DNA of 64,000 bases from Proteles cristata cristata (GCA_017311185.1 JAESUZ010001712.1:3162001-3226000), one strand, 5' to 3'. Shown: positions 12,310 through 25,264, counted from the first letter of the stretch. Made by a program: numbers and translations. The notes: generated from the letters alone by a model not told the origin.

Positions 12310-12667
12310 AGGAATTTTAAAACAAAATTTAAAAGCATTCAGATGGTTGAAAGATGCGTTAAACAATGTTTACATTAAAACATTAAACATTAAAACAATG
12401 TTAGAAGTTGTGGGCAAATGAGAGAGTATGTGACTTGATATTTTTATTAGATAGCACATGTAAAGTATGGTCCTGGGCTTTCTTTGACAGTTTTTTTTTT
12501 AAATTTCACTAAACACTGTATAGCAAGTACTTCTTTCTGTATAGAGCTAAATTAAGAGACATTTACTAGGTGAACAAGAAAATTGGATGATTTTGATGTT
12601 AGAAATATCAAACTATATTAGCTTGGTGCATCTATTTGTGTTATTTAAAATATAGAGCTGATTCAGG
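12310..12667. other. Intronic stretch, no recognised feature
   Basis: AT-rich. Contains a local echo of ATTAAAACA/ATTAAACA at 12370-12402. Confidence 0.4.
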
Positions 12668-12886
12668 GGGCAGTTTTGCCTCCCACAAAAGGCAATCTGA
12701 AAAGGTTATAGCTGAAAACATTTTTCGTTGTCACAATTACGGTGGGGATGGGAGTGGGGATGCTTATTAGCATCCAGTGGGTAGAGACCAGGGATGCTGC
12801 TAAATAGTTTATAGGACAAGCCTCCATAACAAAGAATTACCAAAATGTCAGTAGTGCCAAGATTGAGAAATTCTGAAATACAGAGT
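12668..12886 (+). mobile_element. MER5A-like hAT relic
   Basis: Second copy of the MER5A-type sequence: GTTGTCACAATTACGGTGGG, CATCCAGTGGGTAGAGACCA, GGGATGCTGCTAAATAG, CAAAGAATTACCAAAATGTC and AGATTGAGAAATTCTG. The left end is decayed. Confidence 0.75.
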
Positions 12887-13380
12887 AGGCAAATTCTTTG
12901 AGCAGTTATAGAAACCTATCAATTTCTTCTTTTTCTCTAGGATTGACCGGATACTATCTTTCTGTTAACATTCTTTTTTTTTTTTTTTTCAACTGCTCAT
13001 AGTGCACTTGTCACTATTTTCCTTATATGTTCTTATCCTAAGGGTATATCTTAAGCACTTTAATTAGACAAATATTTCCAGTAGTTCTTCCCCTCTTAGG
13101 GTGGCTTTTTTCTACTAACCTTGTGTATCTTGGGTTTCCTTTCATTAATTTAATTCTCAAGGGATCCCTGTATTTCCAAATCGTGAGAGCCTCTTGATGT
13201 GATTTCCTAAGTACTTTCTTTTAACAAGGCTTTTTATGTGCTTTAAGGCGCTTCATGTCCCAGGTCTGGGTTGAGCTAGTTCTTGAGTCTAGGTTTTTCC
13301 TAATACTGTTTGCATCTATTCTAACTTTTATATGCAGGATTTTTTTCTGGCAGCTTTTGAGCCTTTTCTAATTTTTCTTT
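12887..13380. other. Intronic stretch, no recognised feature
   Basis: Contains a T18 run at 12972-12989. Nothing else recognised. Confidence 0.4.
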
Positions 13381-13582
13381 TTTTTAATGTTTATTTATTT
13401 TTGAGAGACAGAGCATGAGTAGGGGAGTGGCAGAGAGAGATACACAGAATCCAAAGCAGGCTCCAGACTCTGAGCTGTCAACACAGCAACCAACATGGGG
13501 CATGGGGCTTGGACTCATGAACCATGAGATCATGACCTGAGCTGAAGTTGGCCACTTAACCAACTGAGCCACCCAGGTGCCC
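13381..13582 (-). mobile_element. Felid SINE, older copy
   Basis: Minus-strand copy (TTTATTTTTGAGAGACAGAG … GAGCCACCCAGGTGCC) between 16 bp flanks TTTCTAATTTTTCTTT at 13365-13380 and 13583-13598. Confidence 0.93.
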
Positions 13583-13614
13583 TTTCTAATTTTTCTTTAT
13601 ATAAGAAGTTTGTT

Positions 13615-13862
13615 TACTTTATTTAAAAAATTTTTTTAAATGTTTTATTTATTTCTGAGAGAGAGAGAGAGAAAGACAGACAGACAGCGTGAGCAGGGGA
13701 GGGTCAGAGAGAGAAGGAGATACAGAATCTGAAACTGGCTCCAGGCTCTGAGCTAGCTGTCAGCACAGAACCCAAAGCAGGGCTCAATCCCACCAACCAT
13801 GAGATCATGACCTGAGCCGTAGTTGGACGGTTAACCGACTGACTGAGCCACCCAGGTGCCCC
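13615..13862 (-). mobile_element. Felid SINE, intermediate subfamily
   Basis: Minus-strand copy in tandem with the preceding one. Its body has GACAGCGTGAGCAGGGGAGG like the young group, but the tail reads TTTATTTCTGAGAGAG, lacking CTAG. It contains a GACTGACTGAG duplication near the A box. Flanks AAGAAGTTTGTT at 13603 and 13863. Confidence 0.92.
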
Positions 13863-13874
13863 AAGAAGTTTGTT

Positions 13875-15113
13875 AAATAAAATGCTTAACTGAAAAGAAA
13901 AAAAAAATCACTTAGGAGTTATTTCTTTTAGAATAACTTTATCCCTGCTTATAGGTAAAGATTGCCCTATGTATAAACAGCTCAAGATTATGTATAAAAG
14001 ATTATATGTAAAAAAGATTTTATAACAGTTTTATAATGATAAGTGGAAAACATTGAAATTCTAGAGTGAAACAAGGTATGCAAAGTTTTTGTTGATGTTA
14101 TTGTTAAATATTGCAAATAATTCATTGGAATATAAAGATAAAAGTTGAATGAACATATTACTTATGGGGAAGGATAACTTTGAAAGAACCTTAACCCACC
14201 TTAGTTTGGCGTTGCTCTAAACATATTGGCCTTTTAGTAAAATGTAAGTGAAGTATGCTTGCTTGTGTATACTAGCTATTCTATGTAAAATAAGGGAATA
14301 GAGAGGGAAAGCACAAGTATATAGAAAACTATTCTGTAGTGGTCAGGGATAAACAAGGAGAATGAGTGAGAAAGAATTCTTGCCTCTCAAAGATGTCAAA
14401 TTCTCGAAGTTGTGGAGTAAGTTCATGTTTCCTTTTTAATAGATAGCTTCTTGTCTGCTTCTAGTACATATAGATTACATTTTCATCTTCCATTTTCATC
14501 TCTGGAAGTGTTTCATTAATTGGCCTTCCATCAAGTCTAAAACTGATCCGCCTGTTAATAGATCAGTTATTAACAATAGGCTTTCATTAGTTTACTAAGG
14601 GATACATTCTTGAACTGCACCACAAAACGATCCTGTCCTACCACTTCAAATATATCTGGTTATTTGTCTTAATCTTGACTCCTTTGGGCTTCTGGTCAGC
14701 TGTTGGAGCTGCTGCCTCATAGAAGAGGTATCATCTCCTCACTGCATGAGCATGCAATCCCCATCAGTAAGCTTATTTTGTGGAGATATGTTATCTAAGA
14801 AACATTTAAGTATTTAAAGAGATTTCTCTTCTGAGTCTAGGAATTCCACAGTAGTCTTTCGAGTACACAGTGTTGATGTTCTGAACAACCCAGTTTATCT
14901 GGAAGGAGAGATTTTATGTTGGCCAGTAAACAGGACAGCTTTTCCTCACTAGTAATTTATGGTAAACTTGTCTAAATTAACTTTTGAAAAATACTGTTAC
15001 ATTATAAACAGAGTTAAAATAGTACAGAAAAATGTGCAATGAAAGCTAAAAATTTCTGTTCCTGGTCTTACTTCATAGAGTTAATCATTGATAACAGTTT
15101 TAGATTTAGTGTT
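13875..15113. other. Single-copy intronic stretch
   Basis: No repeat recognised. The segment at about 14400-14950 has more balanced base composition than its surroundings and could be a conserved non-coding element; that is inference only. Confidence 0.35.
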
Positions 15114-15290
15114 TCTCAACAATTCATAATTGGCATTTTGGCAACACTGTGTTGTGTGGGATTGTCCTGAGCACATCTTACTGTTTAGTGTCCCTGTTCG
15201 CTGCCACAGCCATTGGAGCATCAAATATGCCCTCACATATTTCCAAATGCTCCTTGGGAAGGAGGTGGTACTTATCCTGGATGAGAGTAT
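15114..15290 (-). mobile_element. MER5A-like hAT relic
   Basis: Antisense MER5A-type sequence: GTTTCTCAACAATTCATAAT, TGGCATTTTGGCAACACTGT, TTGTGTGGGATTGTCCTGAG, ACTGTTTAGTGTCCCTG, GAGCATCAAATATGCC. The open frame through it is fortuitous. Confidence 0.6.
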
Positions 15291-16580
15291 TATAGTTATT
15301 AAAATTATACCATGTGTCTTAGAAACCGTGTCTTTTTTTCCATTTTACACAGTAACTATATTGACTCTACTATAAAAGAAGAATATTTGAGCACACTTGT
15401 ACTTCTCAAGGGAGACTTTCTTTTGGGAAGAACTGAATGTCTTAGATTAAAATGTTTAGTCAATCTTATCTGCTTTCCTTTATGACACTGTTACAGTCTT
15501 GTGTTTTCAGTTACCTTTTTTTTTTCCTTGAGTGTTCTCTGGTTTTTGAGTTGTGAGCTCATGCTTGGCTGGGTTTTATTGAAAGGATTCTGTACAGCCT
15601 GGTTAAAGAGCACATTCCTCCAAGGAAGATTTGCTAAGGCTTTTCTTTGGCATCTTTGTAATTTCTCTGTTCAGTTTTCTGAACTAGATAGGTATTGGAA
15701 CCTGAATCCTTGAGAGTAGGCTGTGGTTATAAATTCTCAGGCCATATTTTACCCTAATATGGAATCCGAGCTAAGACAGGCTAATGTCCTCTTTGTCTTC
15801 TGCAAGCACATCTTTGCTAGGCCACTCTTCTACAAGGTGTGGGTTAGTTCTTAAGGCCTTAGCCTTAAATGGAGGGGCTTATTTGCAATTCTCCATTTTG
15901 AACAAACTAAGGCCTAAGCTGCCTCTGAACTTCTAGGTACAAAAGTCTGCAAACCCCAGAGGAGCAAAGGCTTAAGCATCTGCTTATTGGTCTTTTATCC
16001 TCTTCATGTGCGCCCATGGAGATTTTCTTGGGGACTTGTTTTGTATTTGACAGGATGTTTTTGGTATTTTATTTAGCATTTCTAGCTATTTTGTAAATGA
16101 AGGAATTATTTTCAGTTTATCAAGTCTAATTTTTTGCTGGACCTTCAGGCCTCATTTATCTGTTTTCTAACTTCCAGGAATTACCTAAAATTTCTGGTTT
16201 GGCTCATCTCTTTGATTTCTCTCCCACCTCACCTCCAGTATTCTTGGCATTTTCTTCTTTTTAAAAAGTGTCTTTCCTGTCATTTCACTGTGACCTCAGG
16301 AGGAGAAAATATAGGCATGTGTGCTCAGTCTTCCATTTTGGCTGGCAACTTTTTTGTTTTTAGACCTAAGTTCATTAGGGCTAACTGATGAAAAGTAAAT
16401 CTCTATAAATATGTTTTCATTTAACTTTGATTTTAAAGTTTGAACTTGAAGAGCATGATCATTGACTATAAAAGAGGTGAAGGGGACAGAGAAAAAAGTT
16501 TAGACCATTAACTGTGCAAGTTGAACAAGGTCTTCCTGGGCTGGGGAACAGTGAAGATCCTACCATAATGTCTAAATGTA
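15291..16580. other. Intronic stretch, no recognised feature
   Basis: Moderate base composition, several chance frames, no repeat family or exon recognised. Confidence 0.4.
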
Positions 16581-16599
16581 CATGGCATATCCACATTAC

Positions 16600-16760
16600 A
16601 ATAATGAGAAACCACAGTTGTAAAATTATGTGTAATAAATATTAACTACAGTGTGCATGTCTGGCATAATACTAAGAATTAGAGTTCAAAGATAAGTAAG
16701 ATGCCATTTCTGCCCTCAGAGAGCCTACTAATTTTGAGGGGGTGACATGTAAATGAAAAT
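16600..16760 (-). repeat. Possible L2-type debris
   Basis: AATACTAAGAATTAGAGTTC, CCATTTCTGCCCTCAGAGAG and GACATGTAAATGAAAATA resemble the L2/MIR-type phrase about a balance of copies (CTGCCCTCA…GAGCCTAC). Low certainty. Confidence 0.35.
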
Positions 16761-16761
16761 A

Positions 16762-17398
16762 TAGTAAATTTTCATTATTCATGGTAGTTATGTTTTAGAA
16801 ATTCCTTATGAACACTGAATTAGGAAATACTGAGTCATTGACTCTGGGAGAAAATTCAGGGTTAGATTCTTACGATCCTCTGATCACATTTTTATTAACT
16901 GGTCAATACATAATCTTGTTATTTGTGTTTTTTTGTTTAGAGACACCTTAACATATGTTGTTGATTCATTAACATTGGATGGTCAACAGCAATAACTCTT
17001 GCCTAAAGGAAGCTCATTGAGCACATGTATTTTTCTGTGCAAGGCACATCATCCGGCTTCTTGTCCTTAGGAACACTAAACAGCACTTAAGCATTTTGGT
17101 TGGGGGACATTTTAGACAGCAGAATCACCACGAAAAAGCACAAAAATGTGAAACACATGGCACTAAATAAACCTTGAAAAAGATACTTGTTTTTAGTGTG
17201 AGAGCTAAAACAAAAGGGCACAGTGTTGCCTTGCTGGACCTAAGCTGAGGATGCACACACTGGGCACATTTTTTGCCTCAGTGCCTGTCTGCAGGTAACC
17301 ACAAAAGCACTCCAAGTATTGACTTTGGGGTTAAAAATAAATTTTAGCAAATAGGCAAATTCACAAATACAGAATTCATGAATACTGAGGATCGACTA
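16762..17398 (-). mobile_element. Non-autonomous Tigger-type DNA transposon
   Basis: Both ends carry diverged complementary termini: TAGTAAATTTTCATTATTCA on the left, and TGAATACTGAGGATCGACTA on the right. TA flanks both ends (16760-16761, 17399-17400), the pogo/Tigger target duplication. The centre keeps remnants of the antisense transposase start region. About 640 bp, no intact frame. Family placement from memory of the consensus. Confidence 0.75.
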
Positions 17399-17429
17399 TA
17401 CTTACACAGTAAGTGTTATAATTCTAAAT

Positions 17430-18130
17430 CTGCTAGGATGGGTCAGAAAAGGCTTCATTTGAGACAATTAAGATGAAGTTACAGCAAAATGAAGCAATGG
17501 ATTTAGGGATTAGCAAATGGCCTACTGTGGCCATAATTAAAAGGGCCCTTCTACGGGGGAGCAGGAGAGCATGTTTGAACAGTTATGGAGGAAATGTGAG
17601 GCCTTTGTGCCAAGTTAAGAAATTTGTATTCTATAGATGATAGGTAACCACTGAGTGATGTTTACGTGGGGATAAGCATGGTCATATTTATATTTTTTTA
17701 ATTCTTTTATTTTGGGGAAGAGAAAGAGAAAAACATGAATGGGGAGGAGTAGAGGGAGGGAGAGAGAGAATCCCAAGCAGGCTCCAAAGAGGGACTTGAA
17801 CCCACAAACTGTGAGATCATAATCTGAGCTGAAACCAAGAGTTGAACACTCACCCAGCTGAGTCACCCAGGTGCCCCTCATATTTATATTTTTGGAAAGC
17901 TCACTCTAATGGTGGTATTGGGGATAGATGAAGGAAAATAAATAGAATATTGTAGAAGTTAAGGTGAGAGATGAAGAGAGAATGAACTAAGGCAGTAACT
18001 GTGGAGATAAAGGGATAGTATGAAAGATATGCAAGGTATTACATTGAAAGGTCTTGGCAACAGGTTAGCTAGAGGCAATAAAGGAGATTGACAAGGTATG
18101 CTTGGGTGCCATTACCTGAGATAGGGAATA
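17430..18130 (-). repeat. L2 LINE, antisense, split by a SINE
   Basis: Diverged antisense L2: GAGGCCTTTGTGCCAAG, GATAGGTAACCACTGAGTGA, then after the SINE GGAAAGCTCACTCTAATGGT and AGAGATGAAGAGAG. The same phrases recur in order in the next L2 block. Confidence 0.55.
17698..17877 (-). mobile_element. Felid SINE, older copy, internally shortened
   Basis: Minus-strand copy inside the L2, bounded by perfect 16 bp TCATATTTATATTTTT at 17682 and 17878. It lacks the CTGAGCTGTCAGCACAGAGC segment normally present between body and B box. Confidence 0.93.
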
Positions 18131-18289
18131 TAGGAAGCAAACCAGATTTAGGAAGTAATGAGATATGTGGGTATGTTGAATTTATAGTACCCATAGAACA
18201 TCTTTACAGAGAGGTGGGTAAGGAGATACGAGTCTGAACCTCAAGAAATAGAACTTTGAAATGCATTAGCATATATCTGTGAATTGGTT

Positions 18290-19120
18290 GATAAATATCT
18301 GAGTGCCTACTGTGTGTCAAGTTACTGCCCTAGTGCAAAAAGAGATAAAATGATAGGTGAGTTTTTAGTGAAGGGAGACAGATAATAAGCAAAGGTACTT
18401 ACTCTGATGGAAACAAATGTAGTAGGAGGGAGAAGGCCCAAGAATGTGTGTGTGGAAGAAGCTAGTTCAGATTGAGGGTTTAGGTTATTTCTGGGGAAGT
18501 AACATAGATAAATGAGAAAGGAAGGATTTATGTGTGGATATCTAGGAATCATTTCAAGCAGAGAGAATAGAAAATGGGAAATTAAGTAGGCACGTTTGAG
18601 GATTAGGGAGAGATTGTCAAGAGTGAACTCAGAGGGATATAGAGTACCCAAGTCATGAAGGCTGGTGTAGGCCATGGTTGGGACTTGGGGCATTTTATGA
18701 ATGCAGTGAGAAGCAGTTTTGGCAGAACAATAATAAAATCTTTTTTTTTTTTTTTTAAATGATGCGTCTAGGGGCATCTGGGTGGCTCAGTCGGCTGAGT
18801 GTCTGACTTCGGCTCAGGTCATGATCTCACAGTTCATGGGTTTGAGCCCTGCTTCAGGCTCTGTGCTGATGACAGTCCAGAGCCTAGAGCCTGCTTCAGA
18901 GTCTGTGTCTCTCTCTCCCTCTGCCCCTCCCCTGCTCATGCTCTGTCTCTCTTTGCCTCTCAAAACTAAGCAAACATTAAAAAATTTTAAAAAAATGATG
19001 CTTCTAGCCATTCTGGAAAATATTGTTGAAAACTAGAGTGATAAGTGACCAGTTGAGTGACTGCTGAAGTAAATAAGCAAGAGGTGATGGTGGTGGAGCT
19101 ATGAGAAGGTCAGGTTTTCA
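18290..19120 (-). repeat. L2 LINE, antisense, split by a SINE
   Basis: Antisense L2 phrases: AGGAATCATTTCAAGCAGAG, AGGCTGGTGTAGGCCATGGT, GAATGCAGTGAGAAGCAG, and beyond the SINE AGGTGATGGTGGTGGAGCTA. The 151-codon antisense open frame here (18322-18777) lies in this L2 and is not a gene. Confidence 0.6.
18771..18992 (+). mobile_element. Felid SINE, older copy
   Basis: Complete plus-strand copy (GGGGCATCTGGGTGGCTCAG … CATTAAAAAATTTT) with flanks AAATGATGCGTCTA at 18757 and AAATGATGCTTCTA at 18993. Inserted into the L2. Confidence 0.95.
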
Positions 19121-21956
19121 GTCCATTACTTACGATTACTTTTCTTCAGTCACCTCCATCATGGCTGAATTTAAAAACCATTTTATTACTAGTTCTATTA
19201 TGAATTCTAGGTATTTTTGTAAGTGTATTATCTTGAAAAAAGAAACTCAATGGAATGTATTACTCTGAAATAACCTAGTTTTGAGATACCAAAAAATATT
19301 CAAATTTGTGTATTTAGTAAGATCTGGCAGTGATCCTATAGTCAGTCATATTTCAGGTTTATTAGTGCTTATTGTATAAAAACACTTCTAGACAGTTCAA
19401 CTGGTTGAGTTATAACAGCTACATCTTTTCTTATTAATGAAGGTTTGACCTGCTTTGTTAGTGGTGAGGTCAATAAGAATATTCAAAACAGGAGTAAATT
19501 AAGTACAGTGCTATTTACTTGAGCTGTTTAAAAATTAAATCCCTGTAGATCTAGCTTTTCTCTGGATGATCTCTGTACTTTAACCAGATACTTCTAGACA
19601 TAATCTGGAGCAGGGACCAGAGTGGGGAAAGATAGGGGGTTGGTAGACTAGTTAAGAGAATTTTAAAATAGTCTATGCAAAAGAAGATAAAAACTGTAAA
19701 CCAAAGGTCGGGGAGTGGAAAATTTAAAGAGGATGAAATTGAAACTTTAGTGAAGCAGAATAAAAATATTTGAAAGAGAATGCATTGTCTAGAAGTTAGG
19801 GAGAAGAAAGAAAATCAAATGGTTCTGAAATTTTAAGCTTTGGAGGAGAATGGGTGGATGGTGATGCCATAATAGGTACAATCTGTAGGAGGAAGAGTAG
19901 GCTTAGATGAGTGAGTAGTTTTGAAAATGGTAAATTAAAAGCACCATTTTTGGGACTCCCCGAGAAAGTATGTTAAGAAGGCAGTCAGAGAAAGATGAGT
20001 TCTGTCACTAGATTTCAAAATCATGTTCATACAGAAACTAGTTACATACAGTTCTAGAAGTGAATGAGATCACTCATGGAAAGAATGAAAACCCAAAGAA
20101 TGTCAAAAGCAATGATGGTCGCCCTCAAACAGGATGAGGACAGATTATGTAACTGATTTATCAGTCAGGTCATTCCTAAATTTACTTACAAAGTTGAGAA
20201 TAGTGGCTGGGGAAGCCAGAAAGCAGCAGCTGAGATGAGAAGGGTAGAGAACTGAACTGCTCTTCAGAGGAGCTTGGTGTGGTATGAGAAGGACAGAGAG
20301 AGGATACGGGAAAAGGGAAGTGTCGTTCCAAATAGTTATTTAAAGTAACTATTACTGAAGAATGAGGTAGATATTAGCACATTTACAAAATGTGTAAGTA
20401 TAAAGTGAGGAAAAAAATATTCACAGTATAGGAGAGAAATGACCTTTGTCTTGGTCCCATAGTGGGTGGGAAGGATTTCCCAGTGCAGCCTTGTAGGAGA
20501 GAAGGGCATATTTTCTTCTGACCTTGGAGAAGAGGAAGGAAGGAGTGGTGCTGACATATTTGATTCTAGAAGTGGAGGGGAATTTCAGTAAATCATAAAT
20601 AATACCTTCTTTTTTCCTTTGCCTTCTAACAAAATCATCTGTTGGCAATTTTGTGTAGTGAATGTTTGAAATGGGAATATGGGAGAACCCAAGAAGGGGC
20701 AAAGTAATGGAATTGTGCAGCAGTATTTGCGACCTTCCTAATTTTTGGAGAACCAGGGAAATTTGAAAACCTGGAGAGAAGAATAGATAAGAGGGCACTA
20801 AAATGTGGGAAAGAAATGTGGACATTGGAGGAAGACAAACTTGAATCTCTGACAATTTTGTCTATGGCTACCTGTATTGAAATGAATGCAGGCACACTTG
20901 CCAGAACACTGGGTGACTCTTTTCACCAAGTCTAAATGAAAACTACATTGTTAATAGCGTTTTATCAAATCAGAGCACATAAAGGAAATTCTGTTAAAGC
21001 AGAAAACTATCATTACAGAAAAGGACTTGCAGAACATCCTGCAATATTTGAAACTGTTTTTTGTAACCTTTAAAAAATTTATGAAAGACAAAATTACCAT
21101 CTTTTTAGTTCATTTTTTTACCAGTATTCTCGGAACATGGTATCTAGCTCAATCCTTCGCTAGGCTGGTAAGGATGTCCAGTTGTTTCCACCTGACATAG
21201 GGAAATATACAATGAGAAAAAGACTTAAATAGATTTAACAGTGTTCAATTGTTATTTCATCTATTTGGAGTACTCTTTCACCACTTTGAATATATTGCAC
21301 GTTCTTTAAGTTTCTTACAACCAAAAAGGCTTCCAGATAATAAATGTGATGTAACAATCTAAAATAATATTTTCATTTTGGGTGGGATATAATTTGCTTC
21401 TCTCATCAAGGTAGGACCTCTTTGGACTTCGTAAATTTCCAAAACTTTGTTAAATAATTAGTAAGGCTAAGGCTATGCAAGGTTTTCATCTAGACACGTA
21501 AAATCAAAATCTTCTAATATTTGAACTATGTTTAGACATTCTTCTTGCAAGGACTCCCCAGGTGGGGAGCTGGTGTCCCTCTGTCTTCTCGGATGAGCAT
21601 TCGCTCAGAGGACATGACTGAGTGACATTATACCTTTGAGAATATTTCCCACTTTTTTTCACCACCAAAAGTAAATTTTTGTGCTTATCTTTAATGCAGT
21701 GCCTTGTAATGTTTTGCTCAGTGCTTTAAAGGCTGGTATAAGTACAAATGGACACAGTCTGAGTGCTAAGACCAAAAGATATTCCAAGTTGATAGCTAAT
21801 TCTAGTAGCTCTTAAAATATCTTTGCATAGAGAGATCTGTGTCATTTTATTGTAACAATATTATAATCTGAGTTGTATTTGAGTACAGGTCAGTGATTTT
21901 TAAGCCCCAGTTTTTTGTTAGAATGGATTTGGTACGTATGAGTTAAAATTATTTGA
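19121..21956. other. Intronic stretch, possible old L2 debris
   Basis: About 19590-20330 is purine-rich on the plus strand and may be decayed antisense L2. The rest is unrecognised. Overlapping antisense frames at 20336-20895 have no codon-like signal or known motif. Confidence 0.3.
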
Positions 21957-22137
21957 GGGGTGCTTGGGTGGCTCAGTCAGTTAAGCATCCGACTTCAGCT
22001 CAGGTCATGATCTTGGAGTTGGTGAGTTCAAGCCCTGTGCTGACAGCTCAGAGCTTGGAGCCTGCTTTGGATTCTGTGTCTCCCTCTCTCTGTCCCTCCC
22101 CTGCATACGTTCTGTCTGTCTCAAAAATAAACATAAA
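21957..22137 (+). mobile_element. Felid SINE, older copy
   Basis: Plus-strand copy (GGGGTGCTTGGGTGGCTCAG … TCAAAAATAAACATAAAAAA) with flanks AAAATTATTTGA and AAAATTATTTGG. Confidence 0.94.
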
Positions 22138-22149
22138 AAAATTATTTGG

Positions 22150-23599
22150 ATTGACACCAGATATACATGGCATAAGCAGAAGCAGTGTTCTGATGAGTCA
22201 AATAAAATGGACTAAAAATTTCCTTTTTATTTAGGTTAAATATACTTACAGATGTAAAGAATATACGTACCTTTGGAAAATTGAAAATATTCTTTGTAGA
22301 TTTTATTTATAAAATGTAGGTATATATTTATAAAATGTTGGTTTTATTTTGTTATATTTAGTAGAATATTTTACTAAAAATATTTAAATATATTAAATAT
22401 TTAACGAAGCTTATCATCCAAGGACAACTTGGTCATCCTCCGGTTTCTTCTTCAAAGAAAAAGTCATGTTTGTTTTTAGCTCTAAAAGAATGGTTATAAT
22501 TCTCTGCTTTTTCTGTATTCAAACTGGCGTTACTATTTATACATGAGAGATGTATTTTTTGTATTTTTTAAAAATTAAGATTCTTAGTGTACATATAGAT
22601 GAAAGACTGACACTGGCCCCCAATTTTATCTCTATTTCTTGCTCCCCAGAGGCTACTACTTTGAATTTTTTAAGATGTCATGCTTATGTTCCTGATTCTT
22701 GATTTGTTGATGTTAACCTTTATTGAAGATGAGGATTTAGCTCTCTTCTACTCTACTCCTACTCTTTCTGTATATACACATCATATAGGCTTTTGATCCC
22801 TCAATTCTCCCAGTGTAATTATATTAGTAATTTTTATTAGATCATTATTTGTTAGTTGACAAATAATGTTTACCATTAGTAAACTATAGTTACTTTTCTC
22901 CATTCTTGTATTTTTGTTTTCTTGGAGTTATTATTTATTTAGTTCTGTATATATACTGCTTATCAATAATTCAATCCCCAAATCTCTGCTAGTTTTCTAA
23001 ATCACCTTTCAGTATGTTCATTCAAATTTATCAATTTTATTTTCTTGAAGATGTCACTTCTAGAGAGTCCTGACCTGTTGAATATGGACTCATTATTCTC
23101 CATACCTGATACAGACTTGTCAACTTCTTCCTGAGAATTACTTTTGCTTTTCTCCTAGTTTGCATCTTCTAGTATTTTCTGGTATCTAATGTCTTTCCTT
23201 TTCTATTTTGCCCCTTTGATTCATGTTTACAGAGCACCACACCTTTTTGTTTGTTTATTTAAATCTTAGAAAAAGTGTTGTGGTAAATTAACTTTATGAG
23301 ACCTTATAAGCAAGTCTGAAAATAATTTTTAACTATCCTAATACTTGATTGATAGTTTGGCAGGGTAAAGAATTTTAGGATGGAAAAGTTTAAAAATGCT
23401 TTGACATTTCCTGATTCTTGACATGTGTTTTTTTTTTTTTTTCCTTTGTCCCTAGCATTGTGAAATCTCACAGTGATGTGTAGTGCTATGAGTCTATTTT
23501 CATCTGTTTCACTGGGTACTTTTCATCTGTTTCATTTAGTCTAGCAATGTATTGTTTTCCAGAACCAAAAGCAATAAGTATTTCACTAACATTTTCTTC
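22150..23599. other. AT-rich intronic stretch, probable ancient LINE debris
   Basis: From about 22600 the sequence has the T-rich look of antisense old L1 3' UTR, but I cannot place it with confidence. A pure T run of about 16 occurs near 23427. Confidence 0.3.
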
Positions 23600-24175
23600 C
23601 CCTCCAGGAGGAAAATTTATTCTTTCTTTATATAACTCATCTTACTTAGATGTCCTCTATCAGGTCCTATAATTCTCTTCTATTTTTCCTGCCTCTGTGC
23701 TTCCCTACTTTGGTATTTCCCTAAATTTATCTTCCATGATTTCTACTGAATTTTTTATTTCTACTTTTGCATTTGTTTTGTCTGAGTTCTTTTGTTTCCT
23801 CTGAATGTTCCCATCTCCTAGAGCAATCTTATTCTGATCCCATGAATACAATATTCTCTTCTTTCTCTGAGAATGTTAATGATATTTGTTTTCTTTGCTC
23901 TGAATAGTTTCATTATTCCTAGTCAATTTTACCTGTTTGATTGTTTATTCTGTTCTGTATCTTTCATGGTACAGGCTTTTTTCAGCATCTAATATCCCAA
24001 GGTTATTGGTTCATTGTTGAGTGGAAAACTAAAAACATGAAGTGCATTTTCTGCTTCTGTGTAGACATTGTATGACTTGATTGTTTGGGGGTTTGATACA
24101 TGAGGTTGATGTCTATGTCTTCTGTTAGATTTGTCATATTCTTGAGAGAAGACTCTTCACATCTGCCTAGAAGGT
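23600..24175 (-). repeat. Ancient L1M-type 3' UTR, antisense
   Basis: CCATCTCCTAGAGCAATC, TCTTTCTCTGAGAATGTTAA and GAATAGTTTCATTATTCC share a recurring layout with the block at 35080-35400. Both resemble an old L1M-type 3' UTR read in antisense. Confidence 0.4.
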
Positions 24176-24986
24176 CAAATACAGACTAAAATAAAGCTTT
24201 CTGATAGTTAAAAGGGAGAAGCAGATGGAAGGGTTGTTTTATTATACAGTAATTCTGTTTTCCATATGATATCATTGCCCTTTGTTCAGAGACACTTCTT
24301 ACCTTAGCATCTCCAGAAAATAAACAAACCTCTAGTTTTTGGTCCTGCATAGTGGGGGATAAGGGGCAGACAAATACCCTGTGAGGAGGGTGAAGTTGAA
24401 TTATTGGGAAGTTGCATGTGAAAATAAATACAACTCTAAGAAAATAAAAATTAGGAATGGAGAAAGGCCACTACAAGTTATTAACGGATCAGCTAACAAA
24501 TACTGAACTAATATTATCTATTATAGCCCACCTCCCTGCCCCCCAAGTACCTTGTTCTGCTGATCCTTGAGCCTTTGGAAGATTGAGATTTTTTTTTTTG
24601 CTTTCTCCATAGTTTGTTTAAACTTTGGCCTCTTTGGATTTGCTCATTCCAGTGACTCCTTTGCTGACAGGTTTTATAGGTTCCAAATCAACTTTTCTCT
24701 CATTCTTGCCATATTTGTAAACTTAAGCCTTTAAAAGTAAAATAAAATTATAGACACATGTTTATTATATTTTAGAGGGGAGAGAACAAAATTAAATGTG
24801 TTCAATTTGCCTTTCCCTGGAAATACTGATATTTGTCCTCTTGAATAAAAATTTTTTTTCGTTTTACTTTTGTATTTCTATTTATTTTTCTTTCAAGCTT
24901 GACACTTGATTTTGTCAAATCCAAGCACACCAAAAGTTTGGAGCCTGTCAGAGGGAAGAGCTTCTGCTAGAAGGTCATTCATAATT
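24176..24986. other. Intronic stretch, no recognised feature
   Basis: AT-rich with homopolymer T runs. Nothing recognised. Confidence 0.4.
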
Positions 24987-25203
24987 TTATTAATGTTTAT
25001 TTATTTATTTTGAGAGAGAGCACATGACAGCATGAGCAGGGGAGATGCAGAGAGAGAATCACAAGCAGGCTCCACACAGTCACTGCAGAGCCCAACATGG
25101 GGCTCAAACTCATGAACTGTGAGAGCATGACCTGACCCGAGATCATGACCTGACCTGAGATCATGAGTTGGACACTTAACTGACTAAGCCACCCAGGTAC
25201 CCC
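24987..25203 (-). mobile_element. Felid SINE with internal triplication
   Basis: Minus-strand copy. Around 25120-25170 the segment GAGATCATGACCTGACC is repeated (one diverged plus two near-identical units), which lengthens the region between the B-box and A-box complements. It abuts the ATTTT microsatellite. Confidence 0.92.
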
Positions 25204-25233
25204 TTATTTTATTTTATTTTATTTTATTTTATT

Positions 25234-25264
<31 letters not shown>

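Noticed and set aside
18322..18777. 151-codon antisense open frame
   Set aside because: Lies in decayed antisense L2 and ends in the T run next to a SINE; no domain, no splice signals.
20336..20895. Overlapping antisense frames up to 144 codons
   Set aside because: Several frames are open at once in purine-rich DNA, which is a composition effect; no recognisable protein.
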